DNA of 7,296 nt from Clostridia bacterium (lineage in GTDB: Bacteria; Bacillota; Clostridia; HGM11514). Position numbers and translations under genes: made by a program. The notes below the pieces were generated by a model that was given only the letters and a program-made list of their open reading frames with translations, ran no database searches and had not been told where the DNA came from. The DNA lies in NCBI GenBank assembly GCA_900757255.1, contig CAAENE010000104.1, positions 1 to 7,296 of the forward strand, given 5' to 3'. This document shows, piece by piece, positions 1 through 5,028 of this stretch (the first letter of the stretch is position 1; the number at the start of each line of letters is the position of its first letter).

Positions 1-52
1 AAGCGGTGAGTATATATCCCCCCCGCTTCGCGAGGTTGAAACGCCATTTAGG

Positions 53-83
53 AAGTTTTTGTGCTTGACGCACAAAAACTTTT
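53..83 (+). terminator. Perfect 12-bp hairpin upstream of the MgtC-family gene, possible terminator
   Basis: The arms at 53-64 (AAGTTTTTGTGC) and 70-81 (GCACAAAAACTT) are perfect reverse complements around a 5-nt loop (TTGAC). A short T run (80-83) follows on the plus strand. The hairpin could end a gene lying to the left of the window. Because the T tract is short and the stem is partly A/T, it could instead be a regulatory hairpin. It lies upstream of the candidate promoter for the next gene, so it is probably not in that gene's transcript. Confidence 0.45.
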
Positions 84-93
84 AATGGAATCT

Positions 94-102
94 TGTTATA
101 AA
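94..102 (+). promoter_or_regulatory. Candidate extended -10 promoter for the MgtC-family gene
   Basis: TGTTATAAA matches the extended -10 pattern TGnTATAAT with one mismatch in the hexamer. It lies 25 bp before the chosen ATG at 128, which would leave a leader of about 20 nt containing the GGAGAG ribosome binding site. No good -35 hexamer is found 16-18 bp upstream. TTGACG at 65-70 is too far away, at 26 bp. The promoter could also be further upstream or outside the window. Confidence 0.4.
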
Positions 103-127
103 ATGATGTTTGATTGGAGAGATTTTT

Positions 128-802
128 ATGTGGGCTTTCTTATTATTACAGCTGGAATTTATCGGCAGGCTGATTTTGGCCGGTATCTGCGGCGGATTGA
201 TTGGCTATGAACGTAAAAACCGTCTCAAAGAAGCCGGTATCCGTACTCATTTAATCGTTGCGCTCGCTTCCGCTCTTATGATGATTATCTCAAAATATGG
301 ATTTGATGATGTGATTCAGACCTACCATATTGATTTGGATCCCTCCCGTGTCGCTGCCGGTATTGTCACCGGCGTCGGCTTTTTGGGCGCAGGGATGATT
401 TTTGTCCGCAGGCAGGCTATCAGTGGTCTCACCACTGCCGCCGGCATCTGGGCTACCGTTGGCGTCGGTATGGCAATCGGCGGCGGACTTTATATCATCG
501 GGGTTGCAGCCACTATTATCATCATTATTATTCAGGTTCTCCTGCACCGCAATCTGCGCTGGCTCAAAATTCCTTCTGCTGAACAGATCGTTGTTGAAAT
601 CAAGGACAGCCGCGATGCCATCTCTTACCTGCAAAATAAACTAAAGGGCAATCAAATTGAAATCCTTCATTTCAAGGCCGAAAAAATCGATCAGGGGTTT
701 TTGGAGGTTGAACTCCATGTAAAATTTCCACCCTCTTTTCAGTCCGGTGATCTCATTGACCTGTTCAGTGACAGTTCCCTTATCCGCTCCATTGAAATGT
801 AA
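128..802 (+). CDS. MgtC/SapB family membrane protein
   Basis: This encodes a 224-residue inner-membrane protein. The N-terminal half holds about four hydrophobic helices with the family hallmarks: a GGLIGYERK segment (residues 22-30), AGIRTHLIVALASALMM (36-52), AAGIVTGVGFLGAGMIF (76-92) and GLTTAAGIWAT (100-110). Residues from about 150 to 224 form a soluble tail like the ACT-type C-terminal domain of longer MgtC proteins. In the family, MgtC is linked to survival at low Mg2+ and to control of the F1Fo ATP synthase, but many Firmicute members have no known role. The frame is open from TTG at 110. The ATG at 128 is preferred because GGAGAG (116-121) sits 6 nt before it. It appears monocistronic and ends at the terminator at 811-842. 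Family assignment is firm; the physiological role is not. Confidence 0.9.
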   Translation: MWAFLLLQLEFIGRLILAGICGGLIGYERKNRLKEAGIRTHLIVALASALMMIISKYGFDDVIQTYHIDLDPSRVAAGIVTGVGFLGAGMIFVRRQAISGLTTAAGIWATVGVGMAIGGGLYIIGVAATIIIIIIQVLLHRNLRWLKIPSAEQIVVEIKDSRDAISYLQNKLKGNQIEILHFKAEKIDQGFLEVELHVKFPPSFQSGDLIDLFSDSSLIRSIEM

Positions 803-810
803 GTGCATCA

Positions 811-842
811 AAAAACCGCAGCCTGCTTAGGCTGCGGTTTTT
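811..842. terminator. Bidirectional intrinsic terminator between convergent genes
   Basis: AAAAACCGCAGCC (811-823) and GGCTGCGGTTTTT (830-842) are perfect reverse complements around a 6-nt loop (TGCTTA). The GC-rich 8-bp core is flanked by A and T runs, so transcripts from both strands end in a U tract. It begins 8 nt after the stop of the MgtC-family gene and lies 21 bp beyond the stop of the converging glycosyltransferase gene, so it can serve both. Confidence 0.92.
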
Positions 843-863
843 CATTTATCGTTTGTTCACCGG

Positions 864-2105
864 TCAGTCGTTTTTGCCGACCTCCATCAATGTAATGTTT
901 CGGTTGTGCTCGATCTTTTTCCACTCGTTGTTCCGGTCAAACAGCACGCATACGTTGATCGGTATCCAGGATATCATAAAGACCGGGAAGCCCACAATTG
1001 CAAGCTTCAGCTTGGACGGCCTTTTACCGTTCAGCATGGTCGCTATAATGGCTATGATTGCCGGGAAGATAAAGCTGCACGCCAGGCACAGCAGGGTCGC
1101 CATTAACAGCTCCTCTAAGATAAAGGCTGTTGTCGAGATATAGACCGAATACAGGGTGATATACAGCACCGTCATCACCACAGACAGCAGCTGCACCACC
1201 GGTCCCAGTGTAAAGAGAAATATGTCAAGACAGGCGGGGTTGCCTTTCAGGCCGTTTTTCAGCATTGATCCCGAATAGCGTACCATGCACCCCAGCACTC
1301 CTTTTGACCAGCGCTTTCTCTGCCGGAAGGAATCTCCGAATTTGATCGGATGCTCATCATAAATAATCGCATCGTCGATATATTTGATTTTATAGCCCCG
1401 AATGACCGACTGTATCGAATATTCGTTGTCTTCGGTCAGGGTATAGGTCTTAAAGCCATGTTTGCGGATAATGTCTGTGTGTATCATAAACCCTGTCCCG
1501 TTGATCATGGCTGACAGGCCCATTGCCGTCCGCGCGCGGTTAAAGAAAAAGTTCATGCAGTAATAAAACACCGAATAGGACGCGCTGACCCATGAATCCG
1601 TCGGGTTTTTGCTGTCCCGAAAGCCCTGCGCCATCAACGTGCCGCAGCACAGCGCCCGGTTCATTGCATTTAAAAATTCCGGATGTACCAGGTTGTCCGC
1701 ATCGAAGACGCAAAATGCGTCGTATTGCTTCTCCCCGTTTAATATCGCGTCAAAGCCCTGCGACAGTGCATCTCCCTTGGACTTGATTTCTCCGGTGCAA
1801 TGGATGATTTTTGCTCCGTGCTCCTTTGCCACATCTTCGGTACGGTCGGTACAGTTGTTCGGCAACACGTAAATATCATACTTCTCATCCGGATAATTCT
1901 GGTGTTTTAAGCTCTCGATCAGGTTCCCGATGACGATTTCCTCGTCCCGAGCTGCCACCACGATTGCAAATTGATGATCCTTTTCGATTTTTTTCTTGTC
2001 CCGGTTATACCGGAAGCCCATCAGCCCTGTCAGCGTGAAATACAGTGCGTAAAACAACAGCAGAATATTGAGAGCCATTAATATAAAAAAGAATACAGAA
2101 TACAT
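864..2105 (-). CDS. Membrane-anchored family 2 glycosyltransferase
   Basis: This 413-residue protein starts with a membrane helix (about 4-26), followed by a cytoplasmic GT-A catalytic domain (about 45-270) and a C-terminal group of about three membrane helices (roughly 296-388). The inverting, processive GT2 signature is complete: AARDEE at 51-56, the metal-binding DAD at 135-137, TED at 224-226 with the predicted catalytic acid, and QRKRW (Q262, R265, W266) as the QxxRW motif. These motifs are shared with cellulose synthase-, hyaluronan synthase- and poly-GlcNAc synthase-type enzymes, which use UDP-sugars and extrude or polymerise glycan at the membrane. The start ATG follows a GGAAGA ribosome binding site by 6-7 nt. 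No c-di-GMP-binding PilZ domain and no partner exporter or deacetylase gene is seen, so the donor sugar and product cannot be named. It is transcribed alone from the promoter at 2142-2170. Confidence 0.9.
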   Translation of the reverse strand: MYSVFFFILMALNILLLFYALYFTLTGLMGFRYNRDKKKIEKDHQFAIVVAARDEEIVIGNLIESLKHQNYPDEKYDIYVLPNNCTDRTEDVAKEHGAKIIHCTGEIKSKGDALSQGFDAILNGEKQYDAFCVFDADNLVHPEFLNAMNRALCCGTLMAQGFRDSKNPTDSWVSASYSVFYYCMNFFFNRARTAMGLSAMINGTGFMIHTDIIRKHGFKTYTLTEDNEYSIQSVIRGYKIKYIDDAIIYDEHPIKFGDSFRQRKRWSKGVLGCMVRYSGSMLKNGLKGNPACLDIFLFTLGPVVQLLSVVMTVLYITLYSVYISTTAFILEELLMATLLCLACSFIFPAIIAIIATMLNGKRPSKLKLAIVGFPVFMISWIPINVCVLFDRNNEWKKIEHNRNITLMEVGKND

Positions 2106-2141
2106 AGTTATCTTCCAATCATTTTCATCTTTGTTTCTCTA

Positions 2142-2170
2142 ATCATACACCATACGGCCGGAAAATTCAA
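2142..2170 (-). promoter_or_regulatory. Sigma-A-type promoter of the glycosyltransferase gene
   Basis: Read on the minus strand, TTGAAT (2165-2170) and TATGAT (2142-2147) are separated by exactly 17 bp. Each matches consensus at five of six positions. The predicted start near 2135 leaves a leader of about 30 nt before the ATG at 2105. Confidence 0.75.
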
Positions 2171-2240
2171 CTGTTTTTTGCAGTTTGCCGGAATCTTAAG
2201 CTTTTTGTAAGGTTTTAAATGCCGTCCCCTCTAAGGGTAC

Positions 2241-2267
2241 CGCCTTTCTTACAAATCTGTAAGGGCG
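2241..2267 (-). other. Bulged stem-loop just after the nitroreductase stop codon
   Basis: CGCC (2241-2244) and CTTACA (2248-2253) pair with TGTAAG (2258-2263) and GGCG (2264-2267), leaving a 3-nt bulge on one arm and a 4-nt loop. It begins 1 nt beyond the stop codon of the minus-strand nitroreductase gene. Neither strand has a T tract after it, so it is not a standard intrinsic terminator. It may stabilise the 3' end of the operon transcript or be a weak termination site. No better terminator was seen between 2106 and 2268. Confidence 0.35.
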
Positions 2268-2268
2268 C

Positions 2269-2811
2269 TCAGTACTGCCCGAACGACAGGATTTCCTCCA
2301 GTGGTTTGCGGCTCTTTTTCCGCGGTTCCCCGCTTTTGGGGTATCCAACCGCTATCACCAAACGGATTCTTCTGTTTTTTGGGATTTGCAGCAATTCCTG
2401 CAGTTTCCCCTCGTTCAGCCATCCGATGATGCAGGTGCCAAGCCCGAGTTCTACAGCCGTAAAACAGATGTGTGCCGCAAGCAGCCCGATATCCACTTCC
2501 GCGTATTTTTGGTCTTTTACCTTTCCGCCGGCTTTGGATAATACATTTGCGCTTTCCTCACAGATAACGATGAACGCCGGACAGCGGCTGGTGAACTGAT
2601 TGATTGGCAAAATTTTGTCCTGCAGGCATTTGGCGGTCTTTGCCGCCTGCTCCCGTTCATTTACAATCACCATCTTCCACGGCTGGCTATTGCAGGCTGA
2701 CGGCGCTAAACGCGCTGTTTCCGCTATTTTCATCAGCTTTTCCTGCTCCACCGGCTTGTCCTCAAAATTCCGGCAGCTTTCCCGCCGGGCAGCTATTTCC
2801 ATAAATGTCAT
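2269..2811 (-). CDS. Nitroreductase family protein (FMN-dependent oxidoreductase)
   Basis: This encodes a 180-residue soluble flavoprotein. The FMN-site signature is clear at the start: AARRESCRNF (7-16), then LAPSACNSQPW (35-45). The middle of the fold is recognised by the helix DIGLLAAHICFTAVELGLGT (107-126) leading into CIIGW, and the C-terminal part by VIAVGYPK (152-159) followed by a basic RKKSRKPLEEIL tail. The family catalyses NAD(P)H-dependent reduction of nitro compounds, quinones, enones or flavins, usually as a homodimer; the substrate here is unknown. It is short for the family, which is typical of clostridial single-domain members. It is the last gene of the yjbQ operon. Its ATG lies 3 nt after the stop of the acetyltransferase gene, and its ribosome binding site (AGGAAGGG) is inside that gene's 3' end, so the two are probably translationally coupled. 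Confidence 0.9.
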   Translation of the reverse strand: MTFMEIAARRESCRNFEDKPVEQEKLMKIAETARLAPSACNSQPWKMVIVNEREQAAKTAKCLQDKILPINQFTSRCPAFIVICEESANVLSKAGGKVKDQKYAEVDIGLLAAHICFTAVELGLGTCIIGWLNEGKLQELLQIPKNRRIRLVIAVGYPKSGEPRKKSRKPLEEILSFGQY

Positions 2812-2814
2812 CTC

Positions 2815-3378
2815 TTATCCCTTCCTCTTCTTATCCATTGCATGATAATTGTGTCCCATCAGCTCCACATTGCCTGTTTGTTGGAATCCAAGTCTTTCAT
2901 AGAGCTGTTTTGTCTTGTTCTTTTTTTCATCCACGATGAGGGAAATGGTATCATACCCAAGCCTGTGCCCTCTTTCCTCTGCCGCATGTATCAGTGCTGT
3001 TCCTACGCCCTTCCCCCGGCTCATGCCATATACTCCTATCGAGTCAATGTAAAACCGGTGTCCCCTGCATTCCTTTGGATATGGTTCGGCGGTACGCCCC
3101 TTGTCTCTTACCAGTTCTAACATCGGCCTGTCCAGCTCGTCCATCCGGTCCGCTCCATAGCAGAGCACTGCGCCTAATATCTGTCCGTTTTCCTCCGCGG
3201 CAATGCAGTTGCGGTAAGAAAACCGCGATTGTTCCATCCGGATAAATTCCTCCATGGTTGCTTTCGCCTCACCAGCGTCATCTGACGCGGCATAGAGCTG
3301 TGCTAAATCCTCTATGGCGTATAAAATCAATTCACACAGTTCTCTGTAATCCGTTTGTTTTGCATCTCTAATAACCAT
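2815..3378 (-). CDS. GNAT family N-acetyltransferase
   Basis: This 187-residue protein has the GCN5-related fold. It opens with the strand MVIRDAKQTDY (1-11), typical of the family. The acetyl-CoA pyrophosphate-binding loop (motif A) is R-G-K-G-V-G-T-A at 121-128, preceded by the strand FYIDSIGVY (109-117). The conserved late segment is KQLYERLGFQQTG (157-169), in which the tyrosine often acts as general acid. The acceptor may be an amine on a small molecule or a protein; the sequence does not tell. It is the middle gene of the yjbQ operon. Its ATG is 9 nt after the yjbQ stop and is served by a GGAG site overlapping that stop codon. Confidence 0.88.
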   Translation of the reverse strand: MVIRDAKQTDYRELCELILYAIEDLAQLYAASDDAGEAKATMEEFIRMEQSRFSYRNCIAAEENGQILGAVLCYGADRMDELDRPMLELVRDKGRTAEPYPKECRGHRFYIDSIGVYGMSRGKGVGTALIHAAEERGHRLGYDTISLIVDEKKNKTKQLYERLGFQQTGNVELMGHNYHAMDKKRKG

Positions 3379-3384
3379 TCTTTT

Positions 3385-3390
3385 CTCCTA
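3385..3390 (-). promoter_or_regulatory. Ribosome binding site of the acetyltransferase gene overlapping the yjbQ stop codon
   Basis: On the minus strand TAGGAG contains the yjbQ stop codon (TAG) and the Shine-Dalgarno core GGAG, with 6 nt to the acetyltransferase ATG. A ribosome ending yjbQ would therefore sit on the next initiation site, which suggests coupled translation. Confidence 0.75.
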
Positions 3391-3774
3391 CATGCATTTT
3401 ATATAAAATTTCCGCGTCCGCGGCCCGTCAAATTCACAAAAATATACACCTTGCCAGGTACCAAGCAGCGGTCTGCCGTCCTGTATCAGAACCGTTTGCG
3501 AGCTTCCCACGCACGACGCCTTTAAATGCGCGGCAGAATTGCCCTCCATATGCTTGAACTCTGTCCTGTCAGGAAAGGCTTTATTGAGCCCGAGCAGCAG
3601 ATCGTGCACCACATCCGGGTCGGCGTTCTCATTGATGGTTATCCCTGCTGTGGTATGCGGGCAGTATATGATGCAGATTCCATCACGTATCCCGCTTTGC
3701 TCCACTGCCTCTCTCACCTGTCCAGTCACCGGTATCATGCCCTCACGGCCGGTTTGTATCACATATTCTTTCAT
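3388..3774 (-). CDS. yjbQ: YjbQ family protein (UPF0047, secondary thiamine-phosphate synthase enzyme)
   Basis: The 128-residue length is close to the usual family size (about 130-140). The family signature is present throughout: CPHTTAGITINENADPDV (38-55), KHMEGNSAAHLKAS (74-87) and LLGTWQGVYFCEFDGPR (103-119). Histidines H40, H75 and H83 and E49 are at the conserved positions thought to build a metal or ligand pocket in the trimeric fold. E. coli YjbQ shows weak thiamine-phosphate synthase activity, but its normal role is unsettled. The start is secure: GGAGGAAG lies just before the ATG, and the promoter at 3820-3848 lies about 45 nt upstream. It is the first gene of a three-gene operon with an acetyltransferase and a nitroreductase. 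No thiamine gene or TPP riboswitch is seen nearby, so a thiamine role gains no support from context. Confidence 0.94.
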   Translation of the reverse strand: MKEYVIQTGREGMIPVTGQVREAVEQSGIRDGICIIYCPHTTAGITINENADPDVVHDLLLGLNKAFPDRTEFKHMEGNSAAHLKASCVGSSQTVLIQDGRPLLGTWQGVYFCEFDGPRTRKFYIKCM

Positions 3775-3819
3775 GCTTTGCTTCCTCCGTCTCTCTGGTT
3801 CTACACTTTCCTTATTTTC

Positions 3820-3848
3820 ATGGTATCATCCCTTAAAATTCCTGTCAA
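3820..3848 (-). promoter_or_regulatory. Sigma-A-type promoter of the yjbQ operon
   Basis: Read on the minus strand, a perfect -35 TTGACA (3843-3848) and TACCAT (3820-3825, four of six) are separated by 17 bp. The predicted start near 3813 gives a leader of about 40 nt containing GGAGGAAG. The -35 lies only 15 bp beyond the T tract of the upstream operon's terminator. Confidence 0.75.
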
Positions 3849-3863
3849 GGGAAATTTTCGGCA

Positions 3864-3890
3864 TAAAAAAAGCCCTGCGCCAGCAGGGCT
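3864..3890 (-). terminator. Intrinsic terminator of the sdpR-sdpI operon
   Basis: Read on the minus strand, AGCCCTGC pairs perfectly with GCAGGGCT (3871-3878 with 3883-3890) around a 4-nt loop, followed directly by a run of T residues (3865-3871). It lies about 50 nt after the SdpI stop codon and just ahead of the yjbQ promoter, so it separates the two operons. Confidence 0.9.
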
Positions 3891-3920
3891 CAGCGTGCCG
3901 GTAAATAAAGCGGTACGCTG
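3891..3920. repeat. Inverted repeat between the SdpI gene and its terminator
   Basis: The arms CAGCGTGCCG (3891-3900) and CGGTACGCTG (3911-3920) are complementary at nine of ten positions around a 10-nt A/T-rich loop. The odd position is a G·U wobble on the plus strand but an A·C mismatch on the minus-strand transcript. It directly abuts the terminator hairpin, so the end of the operon transcript would carry two adjacent hairpins. It could stabilise the transcript or bind a protein. Confidence 0.5.
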
Positions 3921-3929
3921 ATAGAGCCG

Positions 3930-3943
3930 AAAAAGGCCTTTTT
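3930..3943. repeat. 14-bp perfect palindrome at the SdpI stop codon
   Basis: AAAAAGGCCTTTTT is self-complementary with no loop and shares its last base with the stop codon of the minus-strand SdpI gene. As RNA it could form only a small hairpin. No function is assigned. Confidence 0.35.
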
Positions 3944-4587
3944 CATTCTTTCTTAAATTTGCGGAACGCCAGGTAAGAGTATAGCAGGGGGATAATCACC
4001 AGCACTGCCGTCACTACTCCAAACACGATCGCACGCATGGTTCCCGTCCCGATAAAGGATACCGCTGCTATCACCAGCCCCCCGGCAAACCATAACCGGC
4101 CCGCCATGCGGTGCGTCTTAGTCCACACCTCTTCATTGGCCAGCGTCCAGGGTGTTTTGATTCCAACAAAATAATTCGGCCGGAATTTTGGCATCATGTT
4201 CCCTATCACCAAAAACATCAGCCCTATCGAAAAGGGCACCACTTTATCTACCAGCTTCACCTCCGGATAAAAGGAGCTGTAAATCGTCACTGCCTCCAGC
4301 ACCAGAAAAAGCCCGCATAATAGCACGCCAAATAAATCATAGGATTTTTGGAACCGGCTGTAATTGTCCGAACGCGGATCGATCCGCCGCGTGAATTTCA
4401 GCAGCAGCACCGTACCCGCTCCCAGTACAGGCGGCAGGAATATAAACAGACGGCCGGCGTAATTGTCTATCTCTCCCTCTGCATTCCAATGAATGGGTAT
4501 CTGCTCCGGCAGATAAAAATACGAAACTGCCGCCAGCACCGCCATCACTGCTATAAATATCATTGTTAATATATTATTCCGTTTCAT
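3943..4587 (-). CDS. sdpI: SdpI family membrane protein (immunity-type, DUF1648)
   Basis: This 214-residue integral membrane protein has about six helices (roughly 6-25, 46-64, 84-104, 116-131, 164-182 and 185-206). The DUF1648 signature LPEQIPIHWNAEGEIDNY (26-43) follows the first helix. The SdpI core is GNMMPKFRPNYFVGIKTPWTL (129-149) with W155, H159 and R160 just after. In Bacillus subtilis, SdpI protects against the SdpC toxin and sequesters the repressor SdpR at the membrane; many Firmicute homologues have no partner toxin. The frame runs back to GTG at 4596, but that codon overlaps the ribosome binding site AAGGAG (4596-4601). The ATG at 4587, 8 nt after the site, is the right start. 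It overlaps the repressor gene by 14 nt, indicating coupled translation. No toxin gene is in the window, so immunity is inference from family and context. Confidence 0.9.
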   Translation of the reverse strand: MKRNNILTMIFIAVMAVLAAVSYFYLPEQIPIHWNAEGEIDNYAGRLFIFLPPVLGAGTVLLLKFTRRIDPRSDNYSRFQKSYDLFGVLLCGLFLVLEAVTIYSSFYPEVKLVDKVVPFSIGLMFLVIGNMMPKFRPNYFVGIKTPWTLANEEVWTKTHRMAGRLWFAGGLVIAAVSFIGTGTMRAIVFGVVTAVLVIIPLLYSYLAFRKFKKE

Positions 4588-4852
4588 CGCTTCCACTCCT
4601 TATACTGCTGATCCACAGCATAATCTCGTCTATGACGCTGGTATTCAGTTCAAAATACTTATACTTCCCTGCTTTTTCTTCTAATATTAGTTCCGACTCC
4701 ACCAGCACCGACAAATGATGCGACACCGTCGCTCCTGTCATCTCAAAATGGCTGCTGATCTCTCCCGCTGTCATCCGGCCGTTCTTCAGCAAATCCAGTA
4801 TCTTTCGCCTGGTCGGGTCTGACAACGCTTTGAATTTATTCTCCAGTCCCAT
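4574..4852 (-). CDS. sdpR: SdpR-like ArsR family transcriptional repressor
   Basis: This 92-residue winged-helix repressor matches the size of B. subtilis SdpR (about 90 residues). It begins with the typical FKALSDPTRRKILDLL segment (7-22). The recognition helix-turn-helix is MTAGEISSHF...TGATVSHHLSVL (27-50), followed by the wing around EEKAGKYKYFEL (58-69). It has no cysteine at all, so the CxC metal site of ArsR/SmtB sensors is absent and a non-metal signal is expected. The frame is open to ATG at 4930, but the ATG at 4852 is chosen: AGAGGCGG lies 7 nt before it, the similarity begins there, and the longer form would place the operon promoter and both operators inside the gene. It precedes and overlaps the SdpI gene and is predicted to repress its own operon through the two palindromes. 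Confidence 0.9.
   Translation of the reverse strand: MGLENKFKALSDPTRRKILDLLKNGRMTAGEISSHFEMTGATVSHHLSVLVESELILEEKAGKYKYFELNTSVIDEIMLWISSIRSGSDETE
4596..4601 (-). promoter_or_regulatory. Ribosome binding site that fixes the SdpI start
   Basis: AAGGAG on the minus strand lies inside the 3' end of the repressor gene, 8 nt before the ATG at 4587. It shares a base with the alternative GTG codon at 4594-4596, which excludes that GTG as the start. Confidence 0.8.
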
Positions 4853-4873
4853 GCTACCGCCTCTTTTTCTTTC

Positions 4874-4893
4874 ATTTAGATGATCATCTAAAT
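4874..4893. promoter_or_regulatory. Promoter-proximal operator palindrome of the sdpR-sdpI operon
   Basis: ATTTAGATGATCATCTAAAT is a perfect 20-bp palindrome. It starts 2 bp downstream of the -10 hexamer, covers the predicted transcription start, and lies about 20 bp before the repressor ATG. Its position is that of a repressor site blocking RNA polymerase. The predicted ligand is the SdpR-like dimer encoded just downstream. Confidence 0.82.
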
Positions 4894-4895
4894 AT

Positions 4896-4924
4896 AGTAT
4901 ATTCCACTTTTCCGCTTTTGTCAA
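4896..4924 (-). promoter_or_regulatory. Sigma-A-type promoter of the sdpR-sdpI operon
   Basis: Read on the minus strand, a perfect TTGACA (4919-4924) and TATACT (4896-4901, five of six) are separated by 17 bp. It is the strongest promoter match in the window. Operators lie 2 bp past its -10 and 4 bp before its -35, so it should be strongly transcribed when the repressor is removed and tightly shut when it is bound. Confidence 0.88.
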
Positions 4925-4928
4925 GAAC

Positions 4929-4948
4929 ATTTAGATGATTATCTAAAT
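4929..4948. promoter_or_regulatory. Upstream operator palindrome of the sdpR-sdpI operon
   Basis: ATTTAGATGATTATCTAAAT differs from the proximal operator at a single central base. It starts 4 bp upstream of the -35 hexamer. The centres of the two operators are 55 bp apart, slightly more than five helical turns, so two bound dimers would lie on roughly the same face of the DNA. A third, weaker A/T half-site (ATTTAAAT) follows at 4949-4956. Confidence 0.82.
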
Positions 4949-5028
4949 ATTTAAATGTTTTGACCGTAAAACAAATTCGGTGCTGTAACCTCAAATCCGG
5001 TCATTTCATAGAAATGGGGCGTGAGGCG

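Noticed and set aside
1..28. AAGCGG...CCGCTT inverted repeat at the left edge
   Set aside because: The arms are only six bases with a 16-nt loop and no T tract, so chance is a sufficient explanation.
110..127. Upstream TTG start for the MgtC-family protein, adding six residues
   Set aside because: The GGAGAG ribosome binding site (116-121) lies inside that extension and is correctly spaced for the ATG at 128.
290..634. Minus-strand open frame of about 114 codons opposite the MgtC-family gene
   Set aside because: It is antisense to a clear family member, and its Asp/Asn/Gly-rich product is what reverse translation of hydrophobic helices gives.
2166..2185. AACTG...CAGTT stem-loop as a terminator of the nitroreductase operon
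   Set aside because: The stem is five base pairs, the flanking T run is short, and it overlaps the -35 hexamer of the glycosyltransferase promoter.
2219..2599. Plus-strand open frame of about 126 codons opposite the nitroreductase gene
   Set aside because: It is antisense to a confident gene, has no ribosome binding site at its ATG, and its translation looks random (rich in Ser, Pro and Phe).
3526..3921. Plus-strand open frame of about 130 codons opposite yjbQ
   Set aside because: It lies antisense to a well-conserved gene, resembles no known family, and runs through the yjbQ promoter and the terminator hairpin.
4588..4596. GTG start for the SdpI-family protein
   Set aside because: The GTG shares a base with the AAGGAG ribosome binding site, which instead suits the ATG at 4587.
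4853..4930. Longer N-terminus for the ArsR-family repressor from an ATG at 4930
   Set aside because: It would place the promoter, the proximal operator and part of the upstream operator inside the coding region. The family similarity and ribosome binding site support the ATG at 4852.
4956..5016. Small hairpins (4956-4973 and 5002-5016) as a terminator of the AraC-family gene
   Set aside because: Stems are only six A/T-rich base pairs, and neither is followed by a proper T tract on the minus strand.
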